From: Sphingomonas elodea ATCC 31461
GTDB taxonomy: Bacteria > Pseudomonadota > Alphaproteobacteria > Sphingomonadales > Sphingomonadaceae
Direction of reading: 5' to 3'
Assembly: GCF_000226955.1 (NCBI RefSeq)
Contig: NZ_AGFU01000015.1
Coordinates: 1-64,000 of the forward strand
DNA: 64,000 nt
A model generated the notes under the pieces. That model was given only the letters and a program-made list of their open reading frames with translations, searched no databases and had not been told where the DNA came from. A program made the position numbers and the translations under genes. Positions within the stretch are counted from its first letter, which is position 1; every line of letters starts with the position of its first letter. Positions 57,231 through 64,000 of this stretch are shown piece by piece.

Positions 57231-60200
57231 GCAAGGGCGGCTTCAACCTCTCCGCGCTCGCCGTGCGCGAGCGCTCCGTCACCCTTTTCTTCCTCGTCGC
57301 GATCACGCTGGCGGGCGTGTTCGCCTTCCTGCAGCTCGGCCGCGCCGAGGATCCCAGCTTCACGGTGAAGACGATGACCATCGTCACCGCCTGGCCGGGC
57401 GCCACCGCGCAGGAGATGCAGGACCAGGTCGCCGAGCCGCTGGAGAAACGGCTCCAGGAACTGCGCTGGTACGATCGTTCGGAAACCTTCACCCGCCCCG
57501 GCCTGGCCTTCACCACGCTGACCCTGCTCGACCGCACGCCGCCCGGCCAGGTCCAGGAGGAATTCTACCAGGCCCGCAAGAAGCTGGGCGACGAGGCCCC
57601 CAACCTGCCGCGCGGCACGATGGGGCCGTTCGTCAACGACGAATATGGCGACGTGACCTTCGCGCTCTATGCGCTCAAGGCCAAGGGCGAGCCGCCGCGC
57701 CAGCTGGTGCGCGAGGCAGAAGCGATGCGGCAGCGGCTGCTGCACGTGCCGGGCGTGAAGAAGGTCAACATCGTCGGCGAACAGGCCGAACGCATCTTCA
57801 TCGAATTCTCGCAGGACCGGCTGGCGACGCTGGGCGTCTCGCCGCGCGCGATCTTCGATGCGCTGGGTCAGCAGAACCTGATCACCCCCGCCGGCTCGAT
57901 CGAGGCGAAGGGTCCGCAGACGGTGGTGCGCGTGGACGGTGCCTTCACCGATCTGGCGCGGATCCGCGACCTGCCCGTGGTCGCCCCCGGCCGCACCCTG
58001 CGCCTGTCCGACATCGCCGAGGTCAAGCGCGGCTATGAAGACCCCTCCAGCTTCCTGGTGCGCAGCCAGGGCGAGCCGACGCTGCTGCTCGGCGTAGTCA
58101 TGCGCGAGCGGTGGAACGGCCTGGAGCTGGGCAAGGCGCTCGAGAGCGAGATCAAGGGCATCACTGCCGAACTGCCGGTGGGCATGACGCTGACCAAGGT
58201 GACCGACCAGTCGGTCAACATCACCGATGCCGTCGGCGAGTTCATGAAGACCTTCTTCGAGGCGCTGGCCATCGTGATGATCGTCAGCCTGATCAGCCTT
58301 GGCTGGCGGGTGGGCATCGTCGTCGCGGCCGCCGTGCCGCTGACGCTGGCCGCGGTGCTGCTGATCATGCTCGCCACCGGCCGCGACCTCGACCGCATCA
58401 CCCTCGGCGCGCTGATCCTCTCGCTCGGCCTGCTGGTCGACGACGCGATCATCGCCATCGAGATGATGGTGGTGAAGATGGAAGAGGGCTATGACCGCAT
58501 CAAGGCATCGGCCTATGCGTGGAGCCACACCGCCGCGCCGATGCTGGCGGGTACGCTGCTCACCGTGATCGGCCTGATGCCGGTGGGCTTCGCCCAGTCC
58601 TCGGCGGGCGAATATGCCGGCAACATCTTCTGGATCGTCGGCTTCTCGCTGATCACCTCCTGGTTCGTGGCGGTAATCTTCACGCCCTATCTCGGCGTCA
58701 AGCTGCTTCCGGCGATCAGGCCGGTGGCGGGCGGACATGCCGCGATCTACGACACGCCGCGCTATCACAAGGTGCGCGGGGTGATCCGCTGGGCGGTGCA
58801 CCACAAGGTGCTGGTGTGCGTGGTGACGCTGGTCGCCTTCCTGATCGCGGGCGCCGGCATGGCGCTGGTGAAGAAGCAGTTCTTCCCCCAGTCCGACCGC
58901 GCCGAAGTGCTGGTCGAGGTGCAGCTCCCCAAGGGCAGCGCGATCGAACAGACCAGCGCCGCCGCCGCGCAGGTGGAGGCATGGCTGCGGAAGCAGCCCC
59001 AGGCGAAGGTGGTCACGGCCTATGTCGGCCAGGGCGCGCCGCGCTTCTTCCTCGCCATGTCGCCGGAGCTGCCGGACCCGTCCTTCGCCAAGATCGTCGT
59101 GCTCACGGGCTCGGAGGAGGCCCGCGACACGCTGAAGCTGCGCCTGCGCCGTGCGGTGGCCGACGGGCTGGCCCCGCAGGCGCAGGTGCGGGTGACGCAG
59201 CTGGTGTTCGGGCCCTATTCGCCCTATCCGGTCGCCTTCCGGGTCAGCGGGCCCGACGCAGAACGCGTCCGCGGCATCGCCGACGAGGTTCGTGCGACGA
59301 TGACCGCCAGCCCGCAGATGCGGACGGTCAACGCCGACTGGGGCGAGCGGGTGCCTACGCTGCACTTCGTGCTCGACCAGGATCGCCTCCGCGCGATCGG
59401 CCTGACCTCCAGCGACGTCGCCCAGCAGCTCCAGTTCCTGCTTTCCGGCGCGCCGGTATCGCAGGTGCGCGAGGATATCCGCTCGGTCGAGGTCGTCGCC
59501 CGGTCGGCAGGCGCGCAGCGGCTCGATCCCGCGCGGGTGGCCGACTTCACCCTGGTCGGCAGCGCCGGCCAGCGCGTGCCGGTGCGCCAGATCGGCACGC
59601 TGCAAGTCCGCATGGAGGATCCGATCCTGCGCCGGCGCGACCGCATGCCCACGATCACCGTGCGCGGCGACATCGCCGAGGGCCTGCAGCCGCCCGACGT
59701 ATCGGTGGCGGTGCAGCAGCAGCTGCAGCCGATCATCGCGCGCCTGCCGGCCGGCTATCACATCGACATGGCCGGATCGATCGAGGAAGCCGGCAAGGCC
59801 AATGCCGCGCTCGCCCCGATCTTCCCGCTGATGCTGGTGCTGATGATGATCGTGATCATCCTGCAGACCCGCAAGCTGTCGACGATGAGCATGGTCCTCC
59901 TCACCGCGCCCTTGGGCCTGGTGGGGGTGGTGCCGACGCTGATCGTCACCGGCCAGCCCTTCGGCTTCAACGCGATCCTCGGGCTGATCGCGCTGGCGGG
60001 CATCCTGATGCGCAACACGCTGATCCTGACCGGGCAGATCCACGATCACGAGAAGGAAGGCATGGACCCCTATCATGCCGTGATCGAGGCGACCGTCCAG
60101 CGCTCGCGGCCGGTGATCCTCACCGCGCTGGCGGCGGTGCTGGCGTTCGTTCCCCTCACCCACTCGGTGTTCTGGGGATCGATGGCCTATACGCTGATCG

Positions 60201-60349
60201 GCGGCACGCTGGGCGGCACGGTGCTGACCCTGTTGTTCCTGCCGGCGCTCTATGCGGTCTGGTTCCGCATCCAGCCCCGCGACAACAGTGCGGCGCAGTC
60301 ACATTCGGTGGTTCCGCCCGACATGGCGGGCGAACCAGCCACGGTCTGA
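57227..60349 (+). CDS. RND multidrug efflux inner-membrane pump
   Basis: A 1040-residue pump of the AcrB/HAE family with 12 membrane helices. N-terminal sequence ALAVRERSVTLFFLVAITLAG, periplasmic domains, the proton-relay acidic residues in helix 4 (LGALILSLGLLVDDAIIAIEMM), and a second half starting near IRWAVHHKVLVCVVTLVAFL with the matching helix region GFNAILGLIALAGILMRNTLIL are visible. Length is typical. It overlaps the adaptor gene by 4 bp. The substrate cannot be read from sequence. A terminator hairpin follows at 60353-60389. Confidence 0.94.
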   Translation: MSKGGFNLSALAVRERSVTLFFLVAITLAGVFAFLQLGRAEDPSFTVKTMTIVTAWPGATAQEMQDQVAEPLEKRLQELRWYDRSETFTRPGLAFTTLTLLDRTPPGQVQEEFYQARKKLGDEAPNLPRGTMGPFVNDEYGDVTFALYALKAKGEPPRQLVREAEAMRQRLLHVPGVKKVNIVGEQAERIFIEFSQDRLATLGVSPRAIFDALGQQNLITPAGSIEAKGPQTVVRVDGAFTDLARIRDLPVVAPGRTLRLSDIAEVKRGYEDPSSFLVRSQGEPTLLLGVVMRERWNGLELGKALESEIKGITAELPVGMTLTKVTDQSVNITDAVGEFMKTFFEALAIVMIVSLISLGWRVGIVVAAAVPLTLAAVLLIMLATGRDLDRITLGALILSLGLLVDDAIIAIEMMVVKMEEGYDRIKASAYAWSHTAAPMLAGTLLTVIGLMPVGFAQSSAGEYAGNIFWIVGFSLITSWFVAVIFTPYLGVKLLPAIRPVAGGHAAIYDTPRYHKVRGVIRWAVHHKVLVCVVTLVAFLIAGAGMALVKKQFFPQSDRAEVLVEVQLPKGSAIEQTSAAAAQVEAWLRKQPQAKVVTAYVGQGAPRFFLAMSPELPDPSFAKIVVLTGSEEARDTLKLRLRRAVADGLAPQAQVRVTQLVFGPYSPYPVAFRVSGPDAERVRGIADEVRATMTASPQMRTVNADWGERVPTLHFVLDQDRLRAIGLTSSDVAQQLQFLLSGAPVSQVREDIRSVEVVARSAGAQRLDPARVADFTLVGSAGQRVPVRQIGTLQVRMEDPILRRRDRMPTITVRGDIAEGLQPPDVSVAVQQQLQPIIARLPAGYHIDMAGSIEEAGKANAALAPIFPLMLVLMMIVIILQTRKLSTMSMVLLTAPLGLVGVVPTLIVTGQPFGFNAILGLIALAGILMRNTLILTGQIHDHEKEGMDPYHAVIEATVQRSRPVILTALAAVLAFVPLTHSVFWGSMAYTLIGGTLGGTVLTLLFLPALYAVWFRIQPRDNSAAQSHSVVPPDMAGEPATV

Positions 60350-60352
60350 CGA

Positions 60353-60389
60353 GAAAAGGGCCGGCGGGGAAACCCGTCGGCTCTTTTCC
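60353..60389. terminator. terminator hairpin between the pump and TetR genes
   Basis: GAAAAGGGCCGGCGGG, loop GAAA, then CCCGTCGGCTCTTTTC: a strong stem just after the pump stop codon (60349), with A/T-rich ends that give a T-run for the rightward transcript. It may also end the convergent TetR transcript. Confidence 0.75.
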
Positions 60390-60413
60390 GTTGTGGGGTC
60401 CGCAACAGGCCGT

Positions 60414-60971
60414 TCATTCGAGCCGGTCGGCAACGCGCCTTCCGGCGGCCAGTATCTCATCGGAGAGCAGCTGCGAATCCGAAATCCGACTGAGCAGCAG
60501 CGCGCCGATGGCAGCGGACCAGGCGACGATTGCCGCGCGGCGGCGCACTTCGACATCCTCTCCCGGCACCTGCGCGGCGAAAGCGGTGATCTGCTGGTCG
60601 ATCGCCTCGGTCAGCAGGCGGCGGGTGGCGGCGGGCGCGCGCGCCATTTCCGGCCCCAGCGCCGCGAAGACGCAGCCCGACCCCGGCGCATCGCGGTGCG
60701 CCGGATCGAGATAGCCGCGCACGAACGCCGCCAGATCGCCCGAGGGCAGCAACGGTTCGCGCGCGTTCGATTCGAAAACATCCGCCAGCGCGGCGGTGAC
60801 CAGATCGTCCTTGCTGGCGAAATGGCGCGGGAAGCCGCCATGGGTGAGGCCCGCGCCTTCCATCACCTCGGCGACGGTGACGCGGTCAAAACCCTTTTCA
60901 CGGAACAGCTTGGCGGCCGTTCGTACGATCGCTTGGCGGCTTTCCTCTTTCTGCTGACGCGTTCTTGCCAT
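60414..60971 (-). CDS. TetR-family regulator
   Basis: A 185-residue repressor (MARTRQQKEESRQAIVRTAAKLF, helix-turn-helix VTVAEVMEGAGLTHGGFPRHFASKDDLV). The effector region reads PGSGCVFAALGPEMARAP, typical of the TetR_C subgroup that regulates adjacent SDR and oxidoreductase genes. AAGGAGG precedes ATG 60971. A 20-bp palindrome in the divergent gap (61024-61043) is the likely operator for itself and the SDR gene at 61081. Confidence 0.9.
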   Translation of the reverse strand: MARTRQQKEESRQAIVRTAAKLFREKGFDRVTVAEVMEGAGLTHGGFPRHFASKDDLVTAALADVFESNAREPLLPSGDLAAFVRGYLDPAHRDAPGSGCVFAALGPEMARAPAATRRLLTEAIDQQITAFAAQVPGEDVEVRRRAAIVAWSAAIGALLLSRISDSQLLSDEILAAGRRVADRLE

Positions 60972-60999
60972 GGCTCGGACCTCCTTGGCGCAAAATGTA

Positions 61000-61043
61000 G
61001 ATGACAACCATCATCAAAGCAAATAGATGATGATCATCATCTA
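61000..61043. promoter_or_regulatory. operator region between TetR and SDR genes
   Basis: A perfect 20-bp palindrome, TAGATGATGATCATCATCTA (61024-61043), and a related imperfect inverted repeat GATGACAACCATCATC (61000-61015). Both lie between the divergent TetR (start 60971) and SDR (start 61081) genes, so TetR probably represses both. Confidence 0.75.
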
Positions 61044-61080
61044 CATGGGAGCGAGTCGCTCCCGCTGCAGGAGAATGTGC

Positions 61081-61857
61081 ATGTCGACCGCTCTCATCAC
61101 CGGCGCGTCCAGCGGCATCGGTGCCGTCTATGCCCGCCGCCTCGCCGCGCGGGGCCATGATCTGGTACTCGTCGCCCGCAACGCCGAGCGGCTGGAGGCG
61201 CTCGCGAACGAGCTGCGCGCAGCGAACGGCGTCGCCGTCGAAATCCTCCTGGCCGACCTGACCAAGGCCGAGGATCTCGCCGCGGTCGGCGACCGCCTGC
61301 GCAGCGGCGCGCCGATCGATCTGCTGGTGAACAATGCCGGTGCCGCGCTGCTCGGCGGCGTCGAGACCGCCGATCCGGCCAAGATGGCGGAGCTGATCAG
61401 CCTCAACGTCACCGCGCCGACGATGCTCGCCGCCGCGGCCGTGGGCGGGATGGTCGCGCGCGGTTCGGGCGCGATCGTCAACATCGGCTCGGTCGTGTCG
61501 CTGATGCCGGAATATTTCCCGGGCATTTATGCGGCGACCAAATCCTATCTGCTCACCCTGTCGCAGGGCCTCGCCGCCGAAGTCGGCCCCAAGGGCGTGT
61601 ACGTGCAGGCGGTGCTGCCCGCCGCCACCCGCACCGAAATCTGGGAACGCGCCGGCGCCGATCTCGCGCAAATTCCCAATGTGATGGACGTCGAGGAACT
61701 GGTCGATGCCGCGCTGTCCGGCTTCGACCAGCGCGAGGCGGTCACGATCCCGCCGCTCGGTGACGTGGCGCTGTGGACCGCGCTCGAAACCGCGCGGGCC
61801 ACCCTGCCCTCGGGCCTGGGTGCCGTCGCCGCCGCCCGCTACGCCCCCAAGGGCTGA
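61081..61857 (+). CDS. short-chain dehydrogenase/reductase, TetR-controlled
   Basis: A 258-residue SDR. NAD(P) motif TGASSGIG at residues 7-14, LVNNAGAALLGG, and the catalytic YAATKSY with an upstream Ser (IVNIGSVVS). AGGAG lies before ATG 61081 (ATG 61075 is also possible). The second SDR gene follows 32 bp downstream, and both are probably controlled by the divergent TetR. The substrate is unknown. Confidence 0.9.
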   Translation: MSTALITGASSGIGAVYARRLAARGHDLVLVARNAERLEALANELRAANGVAVEILLADLTKAEDLAAVGDRLRSGAPIDLLVNNAGAALLGGVETADPAKMAELISLNVTAPTMLAAAAVGGMVARGSGAIVNIGSVVSLMPEYFPGIYAATKSYLLTLSQGLAAEVGPKGVYVQAVLPAATRTEIWERAGADLAQIPNVMDVEELVDAALSGFDQREAVTIPPLGDVALWTALETARATLPSGLGAVAAARYAPKG

Positions 61858-61889
61858 GCGGCTTCGATACCAGCAAAAGGACAGATGCA

Positions 61890-62702
61890 ATGACCAACCA
61901 ACATCAGGTCGCCATCGTTACCGGCGCCAGCGGCGGAATCGGGCTGGCGATCGCCCGATCGCTGGCAGCGACCGGCTACCGGGTGTTCGGTACCAGCCGC
62001 AAGGCAGGTGCGAGCGGCGCTCCCGGCGTGACCATGCTCCCGTGCGATGTGACCGATGCGGCATCGGTGACTACGCTGGTGCAGGACGTGATGCGAGAAG
62101 CCGGCCGCATCGACCTGCTGGTCAACAATGCCGGCGGCGCGCTGATCGCGGCGGCCGAGGAATCCTCGATCGAACAGGCCAAGGCGCTGTTCGACCTGAA
62201 CCTGTTCGGCATCGTCCGCATGACCAACTCGGTGCTGCCGATCCTGCGCCAGCAGGGAGGCGGCCGGATCATCAACATCAGCTCGGTCGTCGGCTTCCTG
62301 CCCAGCCCCTTCGCGGCCTTCTATGCCGCGAGCAAGCACGCCGTCGAAGGCTATTCGCAGTCGCTCGACCATGAGGTCCGGCCGTTCGGCATCCGGGTAT
62401 TGCTCGTCGAACCGGCGTTCACCCAGACCGAGATCGACGGCCATGCCGTCCTCCCGGACCAACCGCTCGATGCCTATGCCGCCGCGCGCCAGGCGATGCA
62501 GGCGGTGTGGACCGGCGGCATCGCCTTGGGAGACGCGCCCGAGGTCGTCGCTACCGCCGTGCTCGCGGTTGCACGGGCCCCGCGCCCCCGGCTGCGCACC
62601 CCTGCCGGAAAGGCGGCGCGCACGCTCAGCCTGCTCCGCCGCTTCGTCCCCGCGAATGCGTTCGACAAGAGCTTGCGCAAGCAGATGCAGCTGCCGGCCT
62701 GA
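61890..62702 (+). CDS. short-chain dehydrogenase/reductase with C-terminal extension
   Basis: A 270-residue SDR: TGASGGIG, LVNNAGGALI, Ser in IINISSVVGF and catalytic YAASKHAVEGY. The last 40 residues (KAARTLSLLRRFVPANAFDKSLRKQMQLPA) form a basic extension seen in the oxidoreductase subgroup that acts on lipid-like substrates. It is the second gene of the TetR-controlled unit. The truncated LysR gene converges on it 16 bp downstream. Confidence 0.9.
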   Translation: MTNQHQVAIVTGASGGIGLAIARSLAATGYRVFGTSRKAGASGAPGVTMLPCDVTDAASVTTLVQDVMREAGRIDLLVNNAGGALIAAAEESSIEQAKALFDLNLFGIVRMTNSVLPILRQQGGGRIINISSVVGFLPSPFAAFYAASKHAVEGYSQSLDHEVRPFGIRVLLVEPAFTQTEIDGHAVLPDQPLDAYAAARQAMQAVWTGGIALGDAPEVVATAVLAVARAPRPRLRTPAGKAARTLSLLRRFVPANAFDKSLRKQMQLPA

Positions 62703-62717
62703 CGGCGCCGGCGACGC

Positions 62718-63390
62718 TCACCCCTTCATCGCCCAGATCAGCGCCTGCCGGGCGTGGGCGATGCGGGGGGGCCGGAGTGCCGTGGGCGACCACAGCATGT
62801 AATAGGCGAGATAAGTCGGTCCCTGCGGCGCTTCCAGCGCGCGGAGTTCGCCGCGTTCGATCGCCTCGGTGCACATATAGCCGGGCAGTACCGACCAGCC
62901 GAAGCCCGAACAGACGATGCCGCGCAGCGCGCGCAGGTCCTGGCTGAGGACGGCAAGCACCGGGCGCACCGCCTCCATCCGGTTGTGCGAAAGCCATTGT
63001 TCGAACAGCGGCAGCTCGAAGGTGTACGCCACCGCCGGTTCGGCGGCGAGGGCCGCGCTTCGATCCCCGGCTGCCGCGATCCGGTCCGCCACGGTCGGGC
63101 TGGCCACGGCGAGGATGGGCTCGCTGCGGATGGTCTCGGCCCGTAGCCGAGGATCGCTGACCGGGTATCCGGAGATGCCCAGGTCGCAATGCCCCTCGAC
63201 CAGCATCTGCACGATCATGTCGCGCGAGCCCGTGTGCAGGCGTACGCGTACCCCCGTATCGAGCAGCGGCCGCAGCCGGCGCGACAGGACTTCGGACAGG
63301 AAATCGGCATCGCCGATGATCTGCACCGCGCCGGCGACGTCGCTCGATCGCGCGCGTGCCGCCGAAAGCGCACGCTCGGCAGCCTCGCAC
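62718..63390 (-). pseudogene. LysR-family regulator lacking its DNA-binding domain
   Basis: Encodes only the end of the linker helix and the effector-binding domain of a LysR protein (from about AAERALSAARARSSDVAGAVQI to LWSPTALRPPRIAHARQALIWAMKG). The helix-turn-helix and first linker, about 75 residues, are missing. At about 63388 the sequence passes directly into the inverted strand of an aldehyde dehydrogenase gene fragment. Both genes have lost their 5' parts at the same point, so a deletion between two divergent genes is the simplest explanation. The fragment has no start codon of its own in a plausible place and cannot bind DNA. Confidence 0.75.
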
Positions 63391-63860
63391 CGTCGGGCGA
63401 ACCCGTCTATGATCAGGCGACGCGCAAGATCGCGCCGATTTTGCTGCTGGACGTCGACGACGGGATGACGGTGATGCAGGAAGAGATTTTCGGGCCGATC
63501 CTGCCGCTGCGCAGCGTTGCCGATCCCGCCGAGGCGACGGCCTATGTCAACGCGCATCCGCGTCCGCTGGCGGCCTATTATTTCGGCGATGATCCCGAAC
63601 GCCAGCAGGCATTCGCCGCCGCCACGACCTCGGGTGCGCTCGTGATCAACGACATCATGTGCCACGTTTCGATCGACAGCCTGCCGTTCGGCGGCGTGGG
63701 GCCGTCCGGCATGGGCGCCTATCACGGCATCCATGGCTTCCGCCGCTTCAGCCACGCCAAGCCGGTGGTGGTGCAGAGCACCGACGGCGCCAGCAACCTG
63801 CGGCTGCGCACCCCTTACGCCGACAAGCTCGCGGCACTGCGCGCGATTCTGAAGGCCTGA
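63388..63860 (+). pseudogene. coniferyl-aldehyde-type dehydrogenase, C-terminal part only
   Basis: About 157 residues from the C-terminal third of an aldehyde dehydrogenase of the coniferyl aldehyde type: PILLLDVDDGMTVMQEEIFGPILPL, LVINDIMCHVSIDSLPFGGVGPSGMGAYHGIHGF. The catalytic Cys and Glu region and the cofactor domain are missing. It begins at the junction with the truncated LysR gene. An in-frame reading further left only runs through antisense LysR sequence. The complete protein would be about 470 residues. Confidence 0.78.
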
Positions 63861-63915
63861 ACCAACCCGGCGCGCCGCGAGTTGCGGCGCGTGTCCCCCG
63901 CAAGAGGAAAGACCG

Positions 63916-64000
63916 ATGAAGATCCTGATGGTACTCACCTCGCACGACGAACTCGGCAATACCGGCAAGAAGACCGGTTTCTGGCTGGAGGAATTCGCCG
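63916..64000 (+). CDS. DJ-1/PfpI-family protein, 5' end only
   Basis: ATG 63916 after AAGAGGAAAG opens a frame reading MKILMVLTSHDELGNTGKKTGFWLEEFA to the window edge. This start is characteristic of type 1 glutamine amidotransferase-like proteins of the DJ-1/PfpI (Hsp31-type) family, whose members act as glyoxalases or chaperones. The catalytic residues lie beyond the window. Confidence 0.75.
   Translation, partial: MKILMVLTSHDELGNTGKKTGFWLEEFA

Overview
This window is GC-rich chromosomal or large-replicon DNA, most probably from a sphingomonad (Alphaproteobacteria, Sphingomonas-like). The pointers are an UrcA-family secreted protein, a PEP-CTERM protein, sphingomonad-style small YD-repeat proteins, dense operons with ATGA overlaps, and the general protein character. 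This is inferred from protein families; no rRNA or tRNA gene was seen.

Left part (1-30.5 kb), host-like DNA. A leftward operon (1210-5235) encodes a hybrid histidine kinase, a LuxR-type response regulator and a TPR-sulfotransferase. Divergent to it is a rightward eight-gene operon (5459-15449): lipoprotein substrate-binding protein, permease and ATPase of an ABC importer, a NikR-like repressor, two DUF1989 proteins, a biotin carboxylase fusion and allophanate hydrolase. Such clusters were long annotated as urea carboxylase clusters. They are now better explained as guanidine import and breakdown (guanidine to carboxyguanidine to allophanate to ammonia and CO2). No guanidine riboswitch is visible. 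Two copies of an inverted repeat, GTATTA-N16-TAATA(T/A), lie upstream of the transporter and of the NikR-like gene and probably form its operator. Further right are a metallo-beta-lactamase-fold protein, a fatty acid hydroxylase-type membrane protein, a PEP-CTERM protein, a family 11 rhamnogalacturonan lyase, a LysR regulator, a two-component system with a neighbouring outer-membrane protein, a frameshifted M61 protease, an SDR and an aldehyde dehydrogenase.

Middle part (30552-52237): a 21.7-kb Tn3-family transposon. It has 37-bp terminal inverted repeats (2 mismatches) and a perfect 5-bp target duplication (GTTCG). A res-like region and serine resolvase sit at the left end, and a 965-aa transposase ends inside the right repeat. 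The cargo is a VirB-type type IV secretion operon (VirB2, B3, B4, B6, B8, B9, B10, B11 and a second VirB2-like pilin) plus a decayed TraI-type relaxase/helicase fragment. AT-richer islets are embedded in it: a leftward Rhs toxin locus with immunity gene and an orphan second toxin/immunity pair, and a repeated family of short secreted proteins carrying a single YD repeat, paired with small secreted two-cysteine proteins. These sit exactly at junctions of the T4SS operon, and one junction carries a duplicated 5' end of virB11. This mosaic is the most unusual feature of the window.

Right part (52.2-64 kb), host-like again: three TetR-type regulators with visible palindromic operators, an RND efflux system (outer membrane factor divergent from TetR, lipoprotein adaptor and inner-membrane pump), a PaaI-type thioesterase, two SDRs, a junction where a LysR gene and a divergent aldehyde dehydrogenase both lack their 5' ends, and the start of a DJ-1/PfpI-family gene at the right edge.
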